In this document: positions 34,281 to 43,532 of the stretch, one piece after another
Layout of the letters: every line of letters begins with the position of its first letter
How positions within the stretch are numbered: position 1 is the stretch's first letter
NCBI RefSeq assembly: GCF_015687155.1
Contig: NZ_JADPQF010000001.1
Span: 1 to 64,000, forward strand
Direction of reading: 5' to 3'
Source: Aliikangiella sp. G2MR2-5
Lineage (GTDB): Bacteria > Pseudomonadota > Gammaproteobacteria > Enterobacterales > Kangiellaceae
Length of the DNA stretch: 64,000 nucleotides
Made by a program: the position numbers and the translations under genes
Notes under the pieces: model-generated
Told to the model about the DNA's origin: nothing
Databases searched by the model: none
What the model saw: only the letters and a program-made list of their open reading frames with translations

Positions 34281-34957
34281 TGGTCCACTCCTAAAATTGA
34301 ATTGAGTCCTTGGTCGAAAGCGAGGATACAGCTTTTAAGTTTGTCCTTAACCTGTGCATCATTATGTGCTGCAGAAGCAAGTCCAATCTTAATATCAAGA
34401 TTCGTTGCCACCAGATTCAAGTTGGACTTTGCTTTGAGTTGATTAAATAAGCTGCTTGAAACAAAGATTCCATCAACTGAACCGAATGTTATTAAGGGCA
34501 GTAGGTCTTCCACTTTGGTTACCCTTTTTAACTTGACAGGTGTTTTAAAAAGCTGCTCGACAAAACTGGTCATTGGCTTTCTTCCTAGTAGGTCAACAAC
34601 GCCAATTTTCTTTTGTCCTATTTCACTCATTTTCAACGGACTATCTACTGATACCAAAACATAGTTTTCTGTTTCAAGTCCATTTTTTAGTCCTTTTAAT
34701 GCAGTAATATAGTCAGAAGTTCTTTCTAGAACCGGAAGTAAGGACAATATCGCATTAGGGGGGGCTTGCTCGATCTGCTTATGAAAATCTTTCGCTCTCC
34801 CAAATGCTGTGACTTCTACGCCTGGACAAAAGCTATTAATTTTTTCCTGCATGACGTTGGCTCTTGTTTCCGTAGGAACAAAAACATAGAGTGATTGTGA
34901 GCATAATGGAAACGATAAGCTTAAGCACAACATAGTAAATAAAATACGTTTAACCAT
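34265..34957 (-). CDS. Exported periplasmic-binding-like protein
   Basis: A 230-residue protein with a signal peptide (about 1-21, ending SQS). The rest has the pattern of a short periplasmic-binding fold: LYVFVPTETRANVMQEKI, ENYVLVSVDSPLKMSEIGQKKIGVVD, KRVTKVEDLLPLITFGSVDGIFVSSSLF. This is like PhnD/SBP_bac_3 relatives, though no exact family is claimed. The end overlaps the next binding-protein gene, indicating tight coupling. It is divergent from the CheA-like sensor kinase across 488 bp. Confidence 0.62.
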   Translation of the reverse strand: MVKRILFTMLCLSLSFPLCSQSLYVFVPTETRANVMQEKINSFCPGVEVTAFGRAKDFHKQIEQAPPNAILSLLPVLERTSDYITALKGLKNGLETENYVLVSVDSPLKMSEIGQKKIGVVDLLGRKPMTSFVEQLFKTPVKLKRVTKVEDLLPLITFGSVDGIFVSSSLFNQLKAKSNLNLVATNLDIKIGLASAAHNDAQVKDKLKSCILAFDQGLNSILGVDQWRTL

Positions 34958-35445
34958 TTTATTTTCCTCTCGTAACGACTCGCTACGACATATTATTTAG
35001 ATACTTACAGTGTAGTTAAATCTGGCTTTTACCAAGATTACGACCTCGTGTTTCAGTCGTTGCTGTTTCTTGCCAGTTTAACCGGTATTCCTAGAGGAAT
35101 ATTGCTGAGTCAAAGTACTATTCAATTAAGATAGACAGTTTTTTGATAAACGGCTAGTTTTCCTGATTTATTTATATCGATTTACTTCCAGTCAACAATG
35201 CTATCAGTTAATGTGTCTAGCATGCTTTCAAAGCAAACCCCCAGAGTCTGACAAATAGAAGGGATAGTCGATTTCTTTCTCAGTAATATTCGTAATATAA
35301 GATAATCATCTTTAAACACACCTCATATTTACTCTTATTCAAAGTTTTCTAAACCAGAGATAATTGTCTACACTTCTTAGTAATTCTGCTGCAATTTCTG
35401 CTGTAAATAGTAGATTTCATTGATTTTTGGATAAGAGGAATTATT
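34958..35445. other. 488-bp divergent intergenic region
   Basis: Holds the promoters for the binding-protein operon (minus) and the CheA-like kinase (plus), with no credible coding frame. A small dyad TATTCCT-AG-AGGAATA lies at 35086-35101. No clear -35/-10 pair was found. Confidence 0.45.
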
Positions 35446-38316
35446 TTGAAATTCAAAAGTATCCGTAGAAAACTGATTCAATCTGTGACCGGTATATTGG
35501 TTGTCAGCTTTATTATCATGATTGCTGTAGTCGCTTACATGAATACAGTGGACTCCAGAGAAAACCTTAAAAAGTCAGAAGAAAGTATTCGTAATTCATT
35601 GATTGCAAAAGGAAAAACGCTTGCCAACAATAATAGCCAGGCGTTAAAAGGAATGGTGGAAGATAATGCATTTACCGCTGTTCAAAAGCTGGTCTCAAGT
35701 ACAGTTCGAGATGACGAAGATATCGACTATGGCATTTTTATGGACCCCGACATGATGCCCTGGGTCTCTGCGTCAGCCGACAATCAGGAAGGTGATGTTG
35801 CTCCCGGTGAGTCTTTGGAAGATGAGGCTAGTCAATGGGCCTCACAAATAGAGTCATTAGATTACAAAATATTTTCTCAAAATGGAGATCAGATATACGA
35901 GTTTGCTTCACCTGTCATTGTCGATGACGAAATTTTAGGTTTCATTCGCTATGGTATGTCAACAAACTCTATGAGAAAGTCGCTGGAAAGAGCGACAGAG
36001 AGTTCAAGAATTGCATTAAGAAATACTCTACTTATTTTATTAGGCGCTGTGATTCTGACAATATCCGCAGGGCTGCTATCGATTAGAAAGGTTGCCAAAA
36101 CCATTACTCGGCCTTTAGTTTCGCTGCAGTCTGCTGCGGGAACGATTGCTGGTGGAAATTATGATAATGAAGTAACCGTCCAATCCAACGATGAAGTGGG
36201 GGTTCTAGCCGAAAACTTCGACCAGATGAGAGCGACTATTAAGAAGAAAATGTCGGATCTCGCAAAGTTGAATACTACAGGTGAAATATTGGCGACGCTT
36301 CTCGACCAGTCAAAAGCATTGGAAGTTGTACTTAAAACAATGCATGAGCAAATTCAAGTTAATCATGGGTCAGTGTATTTGATGAATGATAGCGATGAAC
36401 TGGAAGTAAAAGCGTTTTTTCCACCGAAGCTAGTTACTGACAGTTCAAGCGCCAAAAAATTTGCGACCGGAGAAGGCGTGTTGGGAAGAGCTGCAAAAGA
36501 CAAAGAAGTGATTTTTGTACCCAATACTGCTGAAGATTCCTCCTTTGAAAGCGGCAGTAGTAATCGGTCTCCCAAAGCGCTTCTATGTGTTCCGCTGTTG
36601 GACAAAGATATTTTAATTGGTGTAATGAATCTTTCGGGCGAAGTAGATGCTGTAAGCTTCGAAGAGAGTGATAAGGAGTTCGTTTCATCCATAGCACGTT
36701 TACTGGTCATTACAATAAAAAATATTCGAATGCGAGAAGTTATTGAAGAGCAAAATAGAACTTTAGAACAAAAAGTTGAAGAGCGAACTTCTGAGTTAAG
36801 AGAAAAGACCAACGATATTTCCAATATGCTGACCAATATGCACCAGGGTCTATTTACAGTCATGGAAGGGGGAATGGTGCATCATGAATATGCCGCGTAT
36901 TTAGAAGAAATCCTTGAAACCAATAAAGTGGCTAACCGCAACTTTATGGATTTGTTGTTTAGTAATGCCAACATTGGCAGCGACCAGCGCAACCAGATCC
37001 AGACTGCAGTTGACGCGCTTGTTGGTTCTGATGAAATGATGTTTGATTTCAATTCCCATCTGCTCGCTACTGAAATCGTTTATTCGGTTGAAAATGATAG
37101 AAGCAAGATACTGGAGCTGGACTGGGATCCTATTGTTCTTGACGGAGAAATTGACAAGATTATGGTGACGGTCCGTGACGTCACAGAAGTTAAAGCACTT
37201 CAGAAAGAAGCCGAAGCGCAGAAGAAAGAGCTGGAGATAATCGGACAAATTCTCCATGTTGGTGAAGAGAAAATGGCAGAATTTTTTAGAAGTTCTGCTG
37301 AGTTTATTCAGGAGTGTAAAGAGTTAATTGAAAGTACGACGAAAAAAGACCTGGATTTGATAGCGACTCTATTTAGAAATATGCATACGGTGAAGGGAAA
37401 TGCTAGAACTTTTGGGCTAAATCATATTACCGACTCGGTTCATGAAGTTGAGAGTACTTATGATGAGTTACGTAAAAATGAAGAGAAAGTCTGGGCTCCC
37501 GAAATACTACTGGAAGAGTTAGCAAAGGCGGAATCCGATATAGAAGTTTATCGCAATATCGCAGTTGATAAGCTGGAATACGATTTAGAAGGAGGTAGTA
37601 GTACTCTCGATCCAAAAGTAGTCAAGCGTATGCTCGACAAAATAAGAGCGGTGAAAAACATCGAGCTTCCTGGAGAGGTCAAAGATGTTATTGACGAAAC
37701 GCAGAAGCTGTTGCTATCAGCTGAGGGGAAATGTGTTTCGGAGGTCATTGTCAGTGTAGTTGATTCGGTCAACTCATTGGCTGACGAGCTTGGAAAAAGT
37801 CGACCCGATATCAGTATTGCCGATGGCAGAATATTGGTGAAGAAAGAACATCACTCGATGATGAATAACATTTTTATGCACGTTTTTAGAAATGCTATTG
37901 ATCATGGAATAGAAAAAGATGAAGAACGGCAGGAGAAAGGTAAAAACATTCCCGGAAAGATTTCTCTCGCTTGTGAAGATGATAATGGTGCAGCAAAGCT
38001 ACAGGTCAATGATGACGGGAGAGGGCTGGCTATCTCGCGGTTGAAAGAAAAGGCCATTGAGAAAGGGATATATTCTGCAGAAGAACAACCCTCAGATGAA
38101 GAGGTTGCCAATCTGATATTTGCCTCCGGCTTTTCTACCGCGGAAAAAGTGACAGCGGTTTCGGGAAGAGGCGTTGGAATGGATGCGGTAAAGAAGTTTC
38201 TCGAACAAAATGGTGGTGATATACGCATTGAACTGATTGATAACAATCAAGGCGCCGATTTCAGGGCTTTTCAAACAGTAATTCGACTGCCGGAATCATT
38301 TATCTTCCAAATGTAA
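35446..38316 (+). CDS. Membrane sensor kinase with HAMP, GAF, Hpt and CheA-like HATPase
   Basis: A 956-residue protein starting at TTG 35446 with AGAGGAA upstream. Order: membrane helix (about 11-33), periplasmic sensor (about 34-185) with KGMVEDNAFTAVQKLVSSTV, second helix (about 190-212), HAMP (about 213-265), GAF (about 275-425), coiled coil, a PAS-like stretch (about 460-590), Hpt (about 600-700, His647 in HTVKGNARTFG), and an ATPase domain with FRNAIDHGIE, DDGRGL and SGRGVGMDAVK. An Hpt ahead of a CheA-type ATPase, without HisKA or receiver, implies Hpt autophosphorylation as in CheA. No CheW-like domain is visible. It probably passes phosphate to a receiver domain of the hybrid encoded at 41342. 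Confidence 0.87.
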   Translation: MKFKSIRRKLIQSVTGILVVSFIIMIAVVAYMNTVDSRENLKKSEESIRNSLIAKGKTLANNNSQALKGMVEDNAFTAVQKLVSSTVRDDEDIDYGIFMDPDMMPWVSASADNQEGDVAPGESLEDEASQWASQIESLDYKIFSQNGDQIYEFASPVIVDDEILGFIRYGMSTNSMRKSLERATESSRIALRNTLLILLGAVILTISAGLLSIRKVAKTITRPLVSLQSAAGTIAGGNYDNEVTVQSNDEVGVLAENFDQMRATIKKKMSDLAKLNTTGEILATLLDQSKALEVVLKTMHEQIQVNHGSVYLMNDSDELEVKAFFPPKLVTDSSSAKKFATGEGVLGRAAKDKEVIFVPNTAEDSSFESGSSNRSPKALLCVPLLDKDILIGVMNLSGEVDAVSFEESDKEFVSSIARLLVITIKNIRMREVIEEQNRTLEQKVEERTSELREKTNDISNMLTNMHQGLFTVMEGGMVHHEYAAYLEEILETNKVANRNFMDLLFSNANIGSDQRNQIQTAVDALVGSDEMMFDFNSHLLATEIVYSVENDRSKILELDWDPIVLDGEIDKIMVTVRDVTEVKALQKEAEAQKKELEIIGQILHVGEEKMAEFFRSSAEFIQECKELIESTTKKDLDLIATLFRNMHTVKGNARTFGLNHITDSVHEVESTYDELRKNEEKVWAPEILLEELAKAESDIEVYRNIAVDKLEYDLEGGSSTLDPKVVKRMLDKIRAVKNIELPGEVKDVIDETQKLLLSAEGKCVSEVIVSVVDSVNSLADELGKSRPDISIADGRILVKKEHHSMMNNIFMHVFRNAIDHGIEKDEERQEKGKNIPGKISLACEDDNGAAKLQVNDDGRGLAISRLKEKAIEKGIYSAEEQPSDEEVANLIFASGFSTAEKVTAVSGRGVGMDAVKKFLEQNGGDIRIELIDNNQGADFRAFQTVIRLPESFIFQM

Positions 38317-38456
38317 TGAAAAGCTAATGGGGTTATCATAGTGTCTCAAGAAGAATGGAACTGGTTGAGCAAGCATTTTACTCACGTAATTGGACTCAAT
38401 TGAAAATTGAGTTATCCCTACTTTATTTTCTTTGAGAAATGGTAATCCCTATAATA

Positions 38457-38489
38457 AAAAGGCACTGAACAACAGTGCCTTTTATTTTT
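38457..38489. terminator. Terminator after the CheA-like kinase, usable on both strands
   Basis: Perfect 11-bp stem AAAAGGCACTG/CAGTGCCTTTT with a 5-nt loop and a T-rich tail on the plus strand. It lies between the kinase gene and the convergent TonB-receptor gene. Confidence 0.85.
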
Positions 38490-38554
38490 CATGATACTAA
38501 TGAAATTCAAATCAACGCGAATGAAATAAGTGATAATTTCATCCAAGTATTTGA

Positions 38555-40846
38555 TTAGAATCGAATGTTTATCCCTAATTCTATTTTCCTGGTGTTTTGA
38601 GGAGAAGCATAAAAGCCCTCTCCTTGAGCAAAGGTAGCATTATAGTAATGTTCATCAAGCAAGTTAGTCACCTTGAGTTCGTACTCAGCGGTGATGCCTT
38701 CGCTCCAATTGTGAGTGTACTGACCAAACAGATTAAAGAGAGTGTATCCTTCACTTATCAGATTTTCTCCATTCACAATTCTCTGTTGACGAGTATCACC
38801 TCGATTGATTGCATTGAGGTAGAAAGCCCAGCTATCGTCACTAACTTCGATACCCGCTTTGGCTGTATTGTCAGCCATGTAAGTGAGTTCTTCTGAACCA
38901 TTGATATCGCCATCAGAAAAGCTTAGCGCAACAAAACTAGTCACCTGAAACTCTCCCCAGTGAGTCAGGTGGTCAAATTTAACAGTTCCGCCATTTGAAT
39001 CAGTTGTTGCATTGTTTATTGGGATCTCCGCTGCACCAATAGGGACACCTTGAAATGTACCATCGAATATACCGGGCAACGAATCAACAAAAACCACAGG
39101 AACGATCTGTTGATCCAGAGAGTTATCATAATAATCAAATGATAACCTTAATGAGTCGCTGATATTCCAAGTCATATTGATTTCCTTTGACTCTAGTTCC
39201 TCGGGTTTTAACTGTGGATTCGGAAGATGCCAGAAAGGACCAAATAAACCAGTTACATCGCCTCCGGTATTTGTGGTAGGTATGAAAGCTCCGTAGTGCT
39301 GAAAGGTAACATAAGGCGAAGGCGCAAGGAATCCTGAGTTATATAGAAACTTAATTGTTAAGTCGTCGGTCGCTTTGTAGACCAGGCCCGCTCTTGGATT
39401 TGTCGTAGAGCCGTATCGGGTATTGGAGTCATATCGAATACCTGCTGTTAGCGAAAGCGACTCATTGAAGCGTTTCTGCCATTGAAAATATCCGGCATAG
39501 TTCTGATAACTTATGTCAAAAAATGCCTGAGAAATAGTGAGGTCATTTCCGTTCACATCAGTAATATCAGTGCCTATGTAGTAAAATCCCTGAGAGGCAG
39601 CAGGTACATCGGGATTAAAGGCAAAAGGTAGATCTCCTGTCTTGGGGAGTGCTGTTATATTTTCTACTGAAATACCACCTATAAATTGATTGCTTTCATC
39701 CATGGTATAGGTAATCTGTTCTTCAAATTTCGTGGTTGAGCCTTTTGCATATTTGTATCCTTCCGAATAGCCGGTAAAAGTATTGCGAAAGACCGATTCA
39801 GGAGTAAGCTCATAGGTGGAGTGAGACATTGATGTTTTATAGCTATGCTTTTCATCCTTTGAAGTATAGTTGTGTTCTACAAACATATTTTCAATTCGGG
39901 TTTTAAATATTGCATCTTCTATATACAGGTTAAATTCAGGTCTCATTCCGATAGAAGAACTATGAGACTCCATAATTTCTGCAAAACCGAAATCGACTTC
40001 TCCAATTGAGCCGGCAAAATGAATAAAGTGTGATTTAGTTGGAGTGCTGTAAGGCTCGATTGGAACATCGACTGTAACCTCTGGGGGAGCAAATGGTGAA
40101 GCCTGAACTATTCCATTAACTAAATACTGTTCGTTGTACCAGGCGAAGTCTTCAGGGTATGCCTTCGGCATGTCATCCTCATCGCTTTCGTACATTTGAG
40201 CTGAGAAAAGCAGATTTAAATTCTCACTGACGTAACGGCTCTTTACCGATACTTCAGTGGTATTAAAGCTTCCAGATGATACGAACAGGTTTGTTTGCTT
40301 TTCTGCGTTGGGGTTTCTGGTAATAATATTAATTATTCCTGCAAGTGCGTCTGCGCCATAGAGTGCAGATGCAGGGCCCAGAATGACCTCTACTCTTTCT
40401 GCATCTATCAAACTGTAGTTACTCGCGATAGCATGTGGCGATCCTGTCGGACTGTTAATGCGATAACCGTCTAGCAAAATTACCAGCTTGTCGTTACCTG
40501 CAATTCCACGAAGAGAATAATAGTTATTATATTCCGCGACTGCTCGTCTTTGTATTTCGATTTCCGGTACATCTTCTAGGAGCTGATCCAGACTGCGATA
40601 TCCGCGCTTTTCAATCTGAGCTTTACTAAATGCGTAAATTGTCGCCGGAGCATCAGATAGTTTTTCGGCTGATTTTGATGCGGTGACAACCTCCAGATTA
40701 AGAAGATCTTCTAACGAAATGCTACCCATGTCGTCTTCTTCAGCACTGACTGCATAGCATGTTGTTAAAAGCGTTATGCCGGCCAAAGTTTTGCTCCAAT
40801 TAGTTTTGGATAGGCGTAAGTAATTTTCTCTATTCATTTTAAACAT
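38555..40846 (-). CDS. TonB-dependent outer-membrane receptor
   Basis: A 763-residue receptor. AAGGAAGAG before ATG 40846 fixes the start; the signal peptide ends near CYAVSA. A plug domain (about 50-170) shows SLEDLLNLEVVTASK, DAPATIYAFSKAQIEKRGY, RGIAGNDKLVILLDGYRIN and GPASALYGADALAGIINIIT. A 22-strand barrel follows, ending IELGINIRF with the C-terminal phenylalanine needed for assembly. The plug is of the BtuB/CirA type, but ligand cannot be read. It lies inside a cluster of binding proteins and sensor kinases, which suggests uptake tied to signalling. No TonB/ExbBD genes are nearby. Confidence 0.92.
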   Translation of the reverse strand: MFKMNRENYLRLSKTNWSKTLAGITLLTTCYAVSAEEDDMGSISLEDLLNLEVVTASKSAEKLSDAPATIYAFSKAQIEKRGYRSLDQLLEDVPEIEIQRRAVAEYNNYYSLRGIAGNDKLVILLDGYRINSPTGSPHAIASNYSLIDAERVEVILGPASALYGADALAGIINIITRNPNAEKQTNLFVSSGSFNTTEVSVKSRYVSENLNLLFSAQMYESDEDDMPKAYPEDFAWYNEQYLVNGIVQASPFAPPEVTVDVPIEPYSTPTKSHFIHFAGSIGEVDFGFAEIMESHSSSIGMRPEFNLYIEDAIFKTRIENMFVEHNYTSKDEKHSYKTSMSHSTYELTPESVFRNTFTGYSEGYKYAKGSTTKFEEQITYTMDESNQFIGGISVENITALPKTGDLPFAFNPDVPAASQGFYYIGTDITDVNGNDLTISQAFFDISYQNYAGYFQWQKRFNESLSLTAGIRYDSNTRYGSTTNPRAGLVYKATDDLTIKFLYNSGFLAPSPYVTFQHYGAFIPTTNTGGDVTGLFGPFWHLPNPQLKPEELESKEINMTWNISDSLRLSFDYYDNSLDQQIVPVVFVDSLPGIFDGTFQGVPIGAAEIPINNATTDSNGGTVKFDHLTHWGEFQVTSFVALSFSDGDINGSEELTYMADNTAKAGIEVSDDSWAFYLNAINRGDTRQQRIVNGENLISEGYTLFNLFGQYTHNWSEGITAEYELKVTNLLDEHYYNATFAQGEGFYASPQNTRKIELGINIRF

Positions 40847-41341
40847 GACTCTTCCTTAACTTTTTACCTATGTAACTAATAGACTATTTGCCGGAATAAT
40901 CAACGTTTCAAATACCGCTGGTTGCTGATTGGCAAAAGTTCTGGTGCAAGTTGTAAAAAAATCGTGCTGATATCCGTTTAGGAAAGCAAAGGAATTAATA
41001 GTTTGAGAGCTATAAATCGACGTTTTAATAAGCTTTAGGTATTACCATGTTTAGCTTTTTATGTCTGCGTTGTATCGGAACAGGAGTAAAATTGTCTTAC
41101 TTTGTTTGTCTTTCTACGGAAGTTGATTCGTCAAAAAAGAAAGCTAAAAACACATCTTGAGGAACAATTTACTTTACCTTAATTTGATTTTTTAAATGCG
41201 TACTATTAAATGTGAGGTAATCGAAGTTTTGACAGGAGCAATTGTGCAATTGGTTTTTAGTTTTAAGTATCCAAGAATATTTAGGGGAATTATAGTGAAT
41301 TGACTATAATTTCTTATAGTTAATTCAACACGGTGAGATAT
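40847..41341. other. 495-bp divergent intergenic region
   Basis: Separates the TonB receptor (minus) from the hybrid kinase (plus). No gene seen. The downstream end carries overlapping inverted repeats at 41288-41326, listed separately. Confidence 0.5.
41288..41326 (+). promoter_or_regulatory. Overlapping, mutually exclusive hairpins just before the hybrid-kinase start
   Basis: AATTATAGT (41288-41296) pairs perfectly with ACTATAATT (41303-41311). GAATTGACTATAA (41297-41309) instead pairs with TTATAGTTAATTC (41314-41326) over 13 bp with one G-U. The middle arm is shared, so only one hairpin can form. The sequence ends 6 nt before the GGTGAG ribosome-binding site. It could be an attenuator-like switch or three half-sites of a DNA operator. 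Confidence 0.5.
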
Positions 41342-43510
41342 GTGACTTCAAATCAGCAAGATACTCCTCGCATTTTAATTGCTGACGACAATTCAGCGAT
41401 TCATGAGGATATTCGCAGTCTGTTAAAAGGAGTTCCAGAGTCAAAGGTTAGCTCATCTTTGGAAAGACAACTTTTTGGAGATGATTTAACTCAGACAACT
41501 CATTCCCAGCCCACCTATCAAATCGATGATGCCTATCAGGGCGAAGAAGCAATTCAACAGGTTGTAAATGCCCAAAAAGAAGGGAATCCTTATGCCATGA
41601 TTTTTATGGATGTGCGAATGCCGCCGGGGATGGATGGTATTCAGACCATTAAGGAAATCTGGAAGCAAAACCCTGAAGTGGAAGTTGTAATCTGTACCGC
41701 TTTTTCTGACTATAACTGGGAAGATATTCAGCGTGAACTTGGAGACGCAGACAACTTACTTTTTCTAAAAAAGCCTTTTGACTTGACTGAAATAAAACAA
41801 ATGGCTTTGACATTAACTAAAAAATGGAAGTTGGCAGTTAGTAATAAAGAGCATACTGCTAATCTTGAGTCTTTGGTTTTGCAGAGGACCCGTGAACTTC
41901 GAAAAGTTGTAAAGCGACTCGAGTTTCTGAAAGCTAAAGCAGAAGCATCAACTGAAGCGAAGGCTCGATTTTTATCCACAATGAGCCATGAAATTAGAAC
42001 TCCATTAAATGGAATAATGGGAATGGCAGAGTTGCTGTTGGAAACGACTTTAGATAGTAGCCAGCAAGATATGGCTAAAACCATAATTAATTCTAGTGAG
42101 TCCCTGATTGGTATCATCAATGATGTGCTTGACTATTCAAAAATTGAAGCGGGAAAGATAGAGTTGGAGGATTTGCGTTTTAATTTATTTAAGAGCGTTG
42201 AAGATGCCGTAGAGTTACTTGCTTTTTCGGCACAAAATAAAGGAATAGGAATCGCCTCTCTAATCAAAGAAGGGGTGCCAGAGTTTATTAAAGCTGACCC
42301 TGAACGTCTTAGACAAATTATTCTAAATTTATTGAGCAACGCAGTAAAGTTTACTGAGCATGGAGAAGTAACCGTTATTGTACGCTGTGAGACTGTGGAG
42401 TTTGACGAGCAAAAAAAATCTCTATCTATTACCGTTGAAGATACAGGTATCGGTATAAATGAAAGCTACCTGAAAACACTCTTTACTCCTTTTTCGCAAA
42501 GTGAAGCGTCTACTTCTCGTCGCTATGGAGGGACTGGATTAGGTTTATCTATTTCCAAAGAACTGGCTGTATTAATGGGAGGGGATTTAGGTGTGACCAG
42601 CTCCGAAGGAAGAGGCACCAGTTTTACCTTGCAATTACCCTTAAAAGTTGAGAATACCGAGTTAGTCAATGATTCGGATATCAAAGAAAAGCTTGCCAAT
42701 GCTTGCGTACTGGTGGTCAATAGTAGTCCGATTAATCGACTGGTGCTCGAAGAGTATCTACAACCCTGTAAGAAGATCGACTTTTATCATTTTGACTTGA
42801 ATAATGAAGACGCTATTGCAAATACCAAGCCTTCTTTACCTCACTACGATATTCTCATGATCGATAATGATCGTGGACGTCAAAGTGCTTTAAACCTGAA
42901 AGTAGAACTACTTAAGCAACGGTTAGGAATTAGCAGTCAGTTTGATGTTGCCTTGGTTTCTATTCTTGAATCTGTTCATCATGATGAGTTTGTTAGTTTA
43001 GGATATGTGACGACCATTAAAACACCGGTTAAGAGAAGGCGGCTTCATAACGCATTAATTTCGCTATTGGATTATGATGGTGAAACTCAATTGCCACAGG
43101 ATGCGGTAGTAACAGAAGAAGATAATGCTGTTTCTTTTCTGGCTGGTAAAAAACTAAATGTTCTTGTTGCCGAAGACAACCTGGTTAATCAAAAAATATT
43201 GTCAGCTATTTTATCAAAACTTGATATGAATGTTGTCTGCGTTGAAGATGGCAGAGAAGCTGTCGATATGCTTGGGCAAAGGTCATTCGACGTTGTATTT
43301 ATGGATTGTCATATGCCCAATATGGATGGGTTTGAAGCAACCCGATATATTAGAAGCGAGCTAAAGGAAGATGTTCCTATCATTGCTATCACCGCTGATG
43401 CATTCAATGAAAACCGTCAACGATGCCTGGATTCCGGTATGAATGCCTTTATTTCGAAACCATTTAAGCGTGAACATGTAATCAATATTCTTTTGCAACT
43501 ATTTGAGTAG
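41342..43510 (+). CDS. Soluble hybrid histidine kinase REC-HisKA-HATPase-REC(degenerate)-REC
   Basis: A 722-residue protein. GTG 41342 is chosen because GGTGAG (41332-41337) precedes it. Order: receiver (about 8-150; ADDN, FMDVRMP, KKPF), coiled coil, HisKA with His216 in MSHEIRTPLNG, ATPase (NLLSNAVKFT, DTGIG, GGTGLGLSI), a receiver-like domain (about 455-590) lacking the normal acidic pocket (VVNSSPINR, MIDNDRGR), and a C-terminal receiver (about 605-722; VAEDN, FMDCHMPNMDG, KPF). No membrane segments, so upstream sensors probably feed it. It overlaps the next kinase's leader and is likely cotranscribed. No output domain is present. Confidence 0.92.
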   Translation: MTSNQQDTPRILIADDNSAIHEDIRSLLKGVPESKVSSSLERQLFGDDLTQTTHSQPTYQIDDAYQGEEAIQQVVNAQKEGNPYAMIFMDVRMPPGMDGIQTIKEIWKQNPEVEVVICTAFSDYNWEDIQRELGDADNLLFLKKPFDLTEIKQMALTLTKKWKLAVSNKEHTANLESLVLQRTRELRKVVKRLEFLKAKAEASTEAKARFLSTMSHEIRTPLNGIMGMAELLLETTLDSSQQDMAKTIINSSESLIGIINDVLDYSKIEAGKIELEDLRFNLFKSVEDAVELLAFSAQNKGIGIASLIKEGVPEFIKADPERLRQIILNLLSNAVKFTEHGEVTVIVRCETVEFDEQKKSLSITVEDTGIGINESYLKTLFTPFSQSEASTSRRYGGTGLGLSISKELAVLMGGDLGVTSSEGRGTSFTLQLPLKVENTELVNDSDIKEKLANACVLVVNSSPINRLVLEEYLQPCKKIDFYHFDLNNEDAIANTKPSLPHYDILMIDNDRGRQSALNLKVELLKQRLGISSQFDVALVSILESVHHDEFVSLGYVTTIKTPVKRRRLHNALISLLDYDGETQLPQDAVVTEEDNAVSFLAGKKLNVLVAEDNLVNQKILSAILSKLDMNVVCVEDGREAVDMLGQRSFDVVFMDCHMPNMDGFEATRYIRSELKEDVPIIAITADAFNENRQRCLDSGMNAFISKPFKREHVINILLQLFE

Positions 43511-43532
43511 CCAAAGGTTGCAAGGAGTTGTA

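Noticed and set aside
38341-38403. 20-codon GTG frame (VSQEEWNWLSKHF) after the CheA-like kinase
   Set aside because: Protein-like, but too short, without a ribosome-binding site, and likely chance or a remnant.
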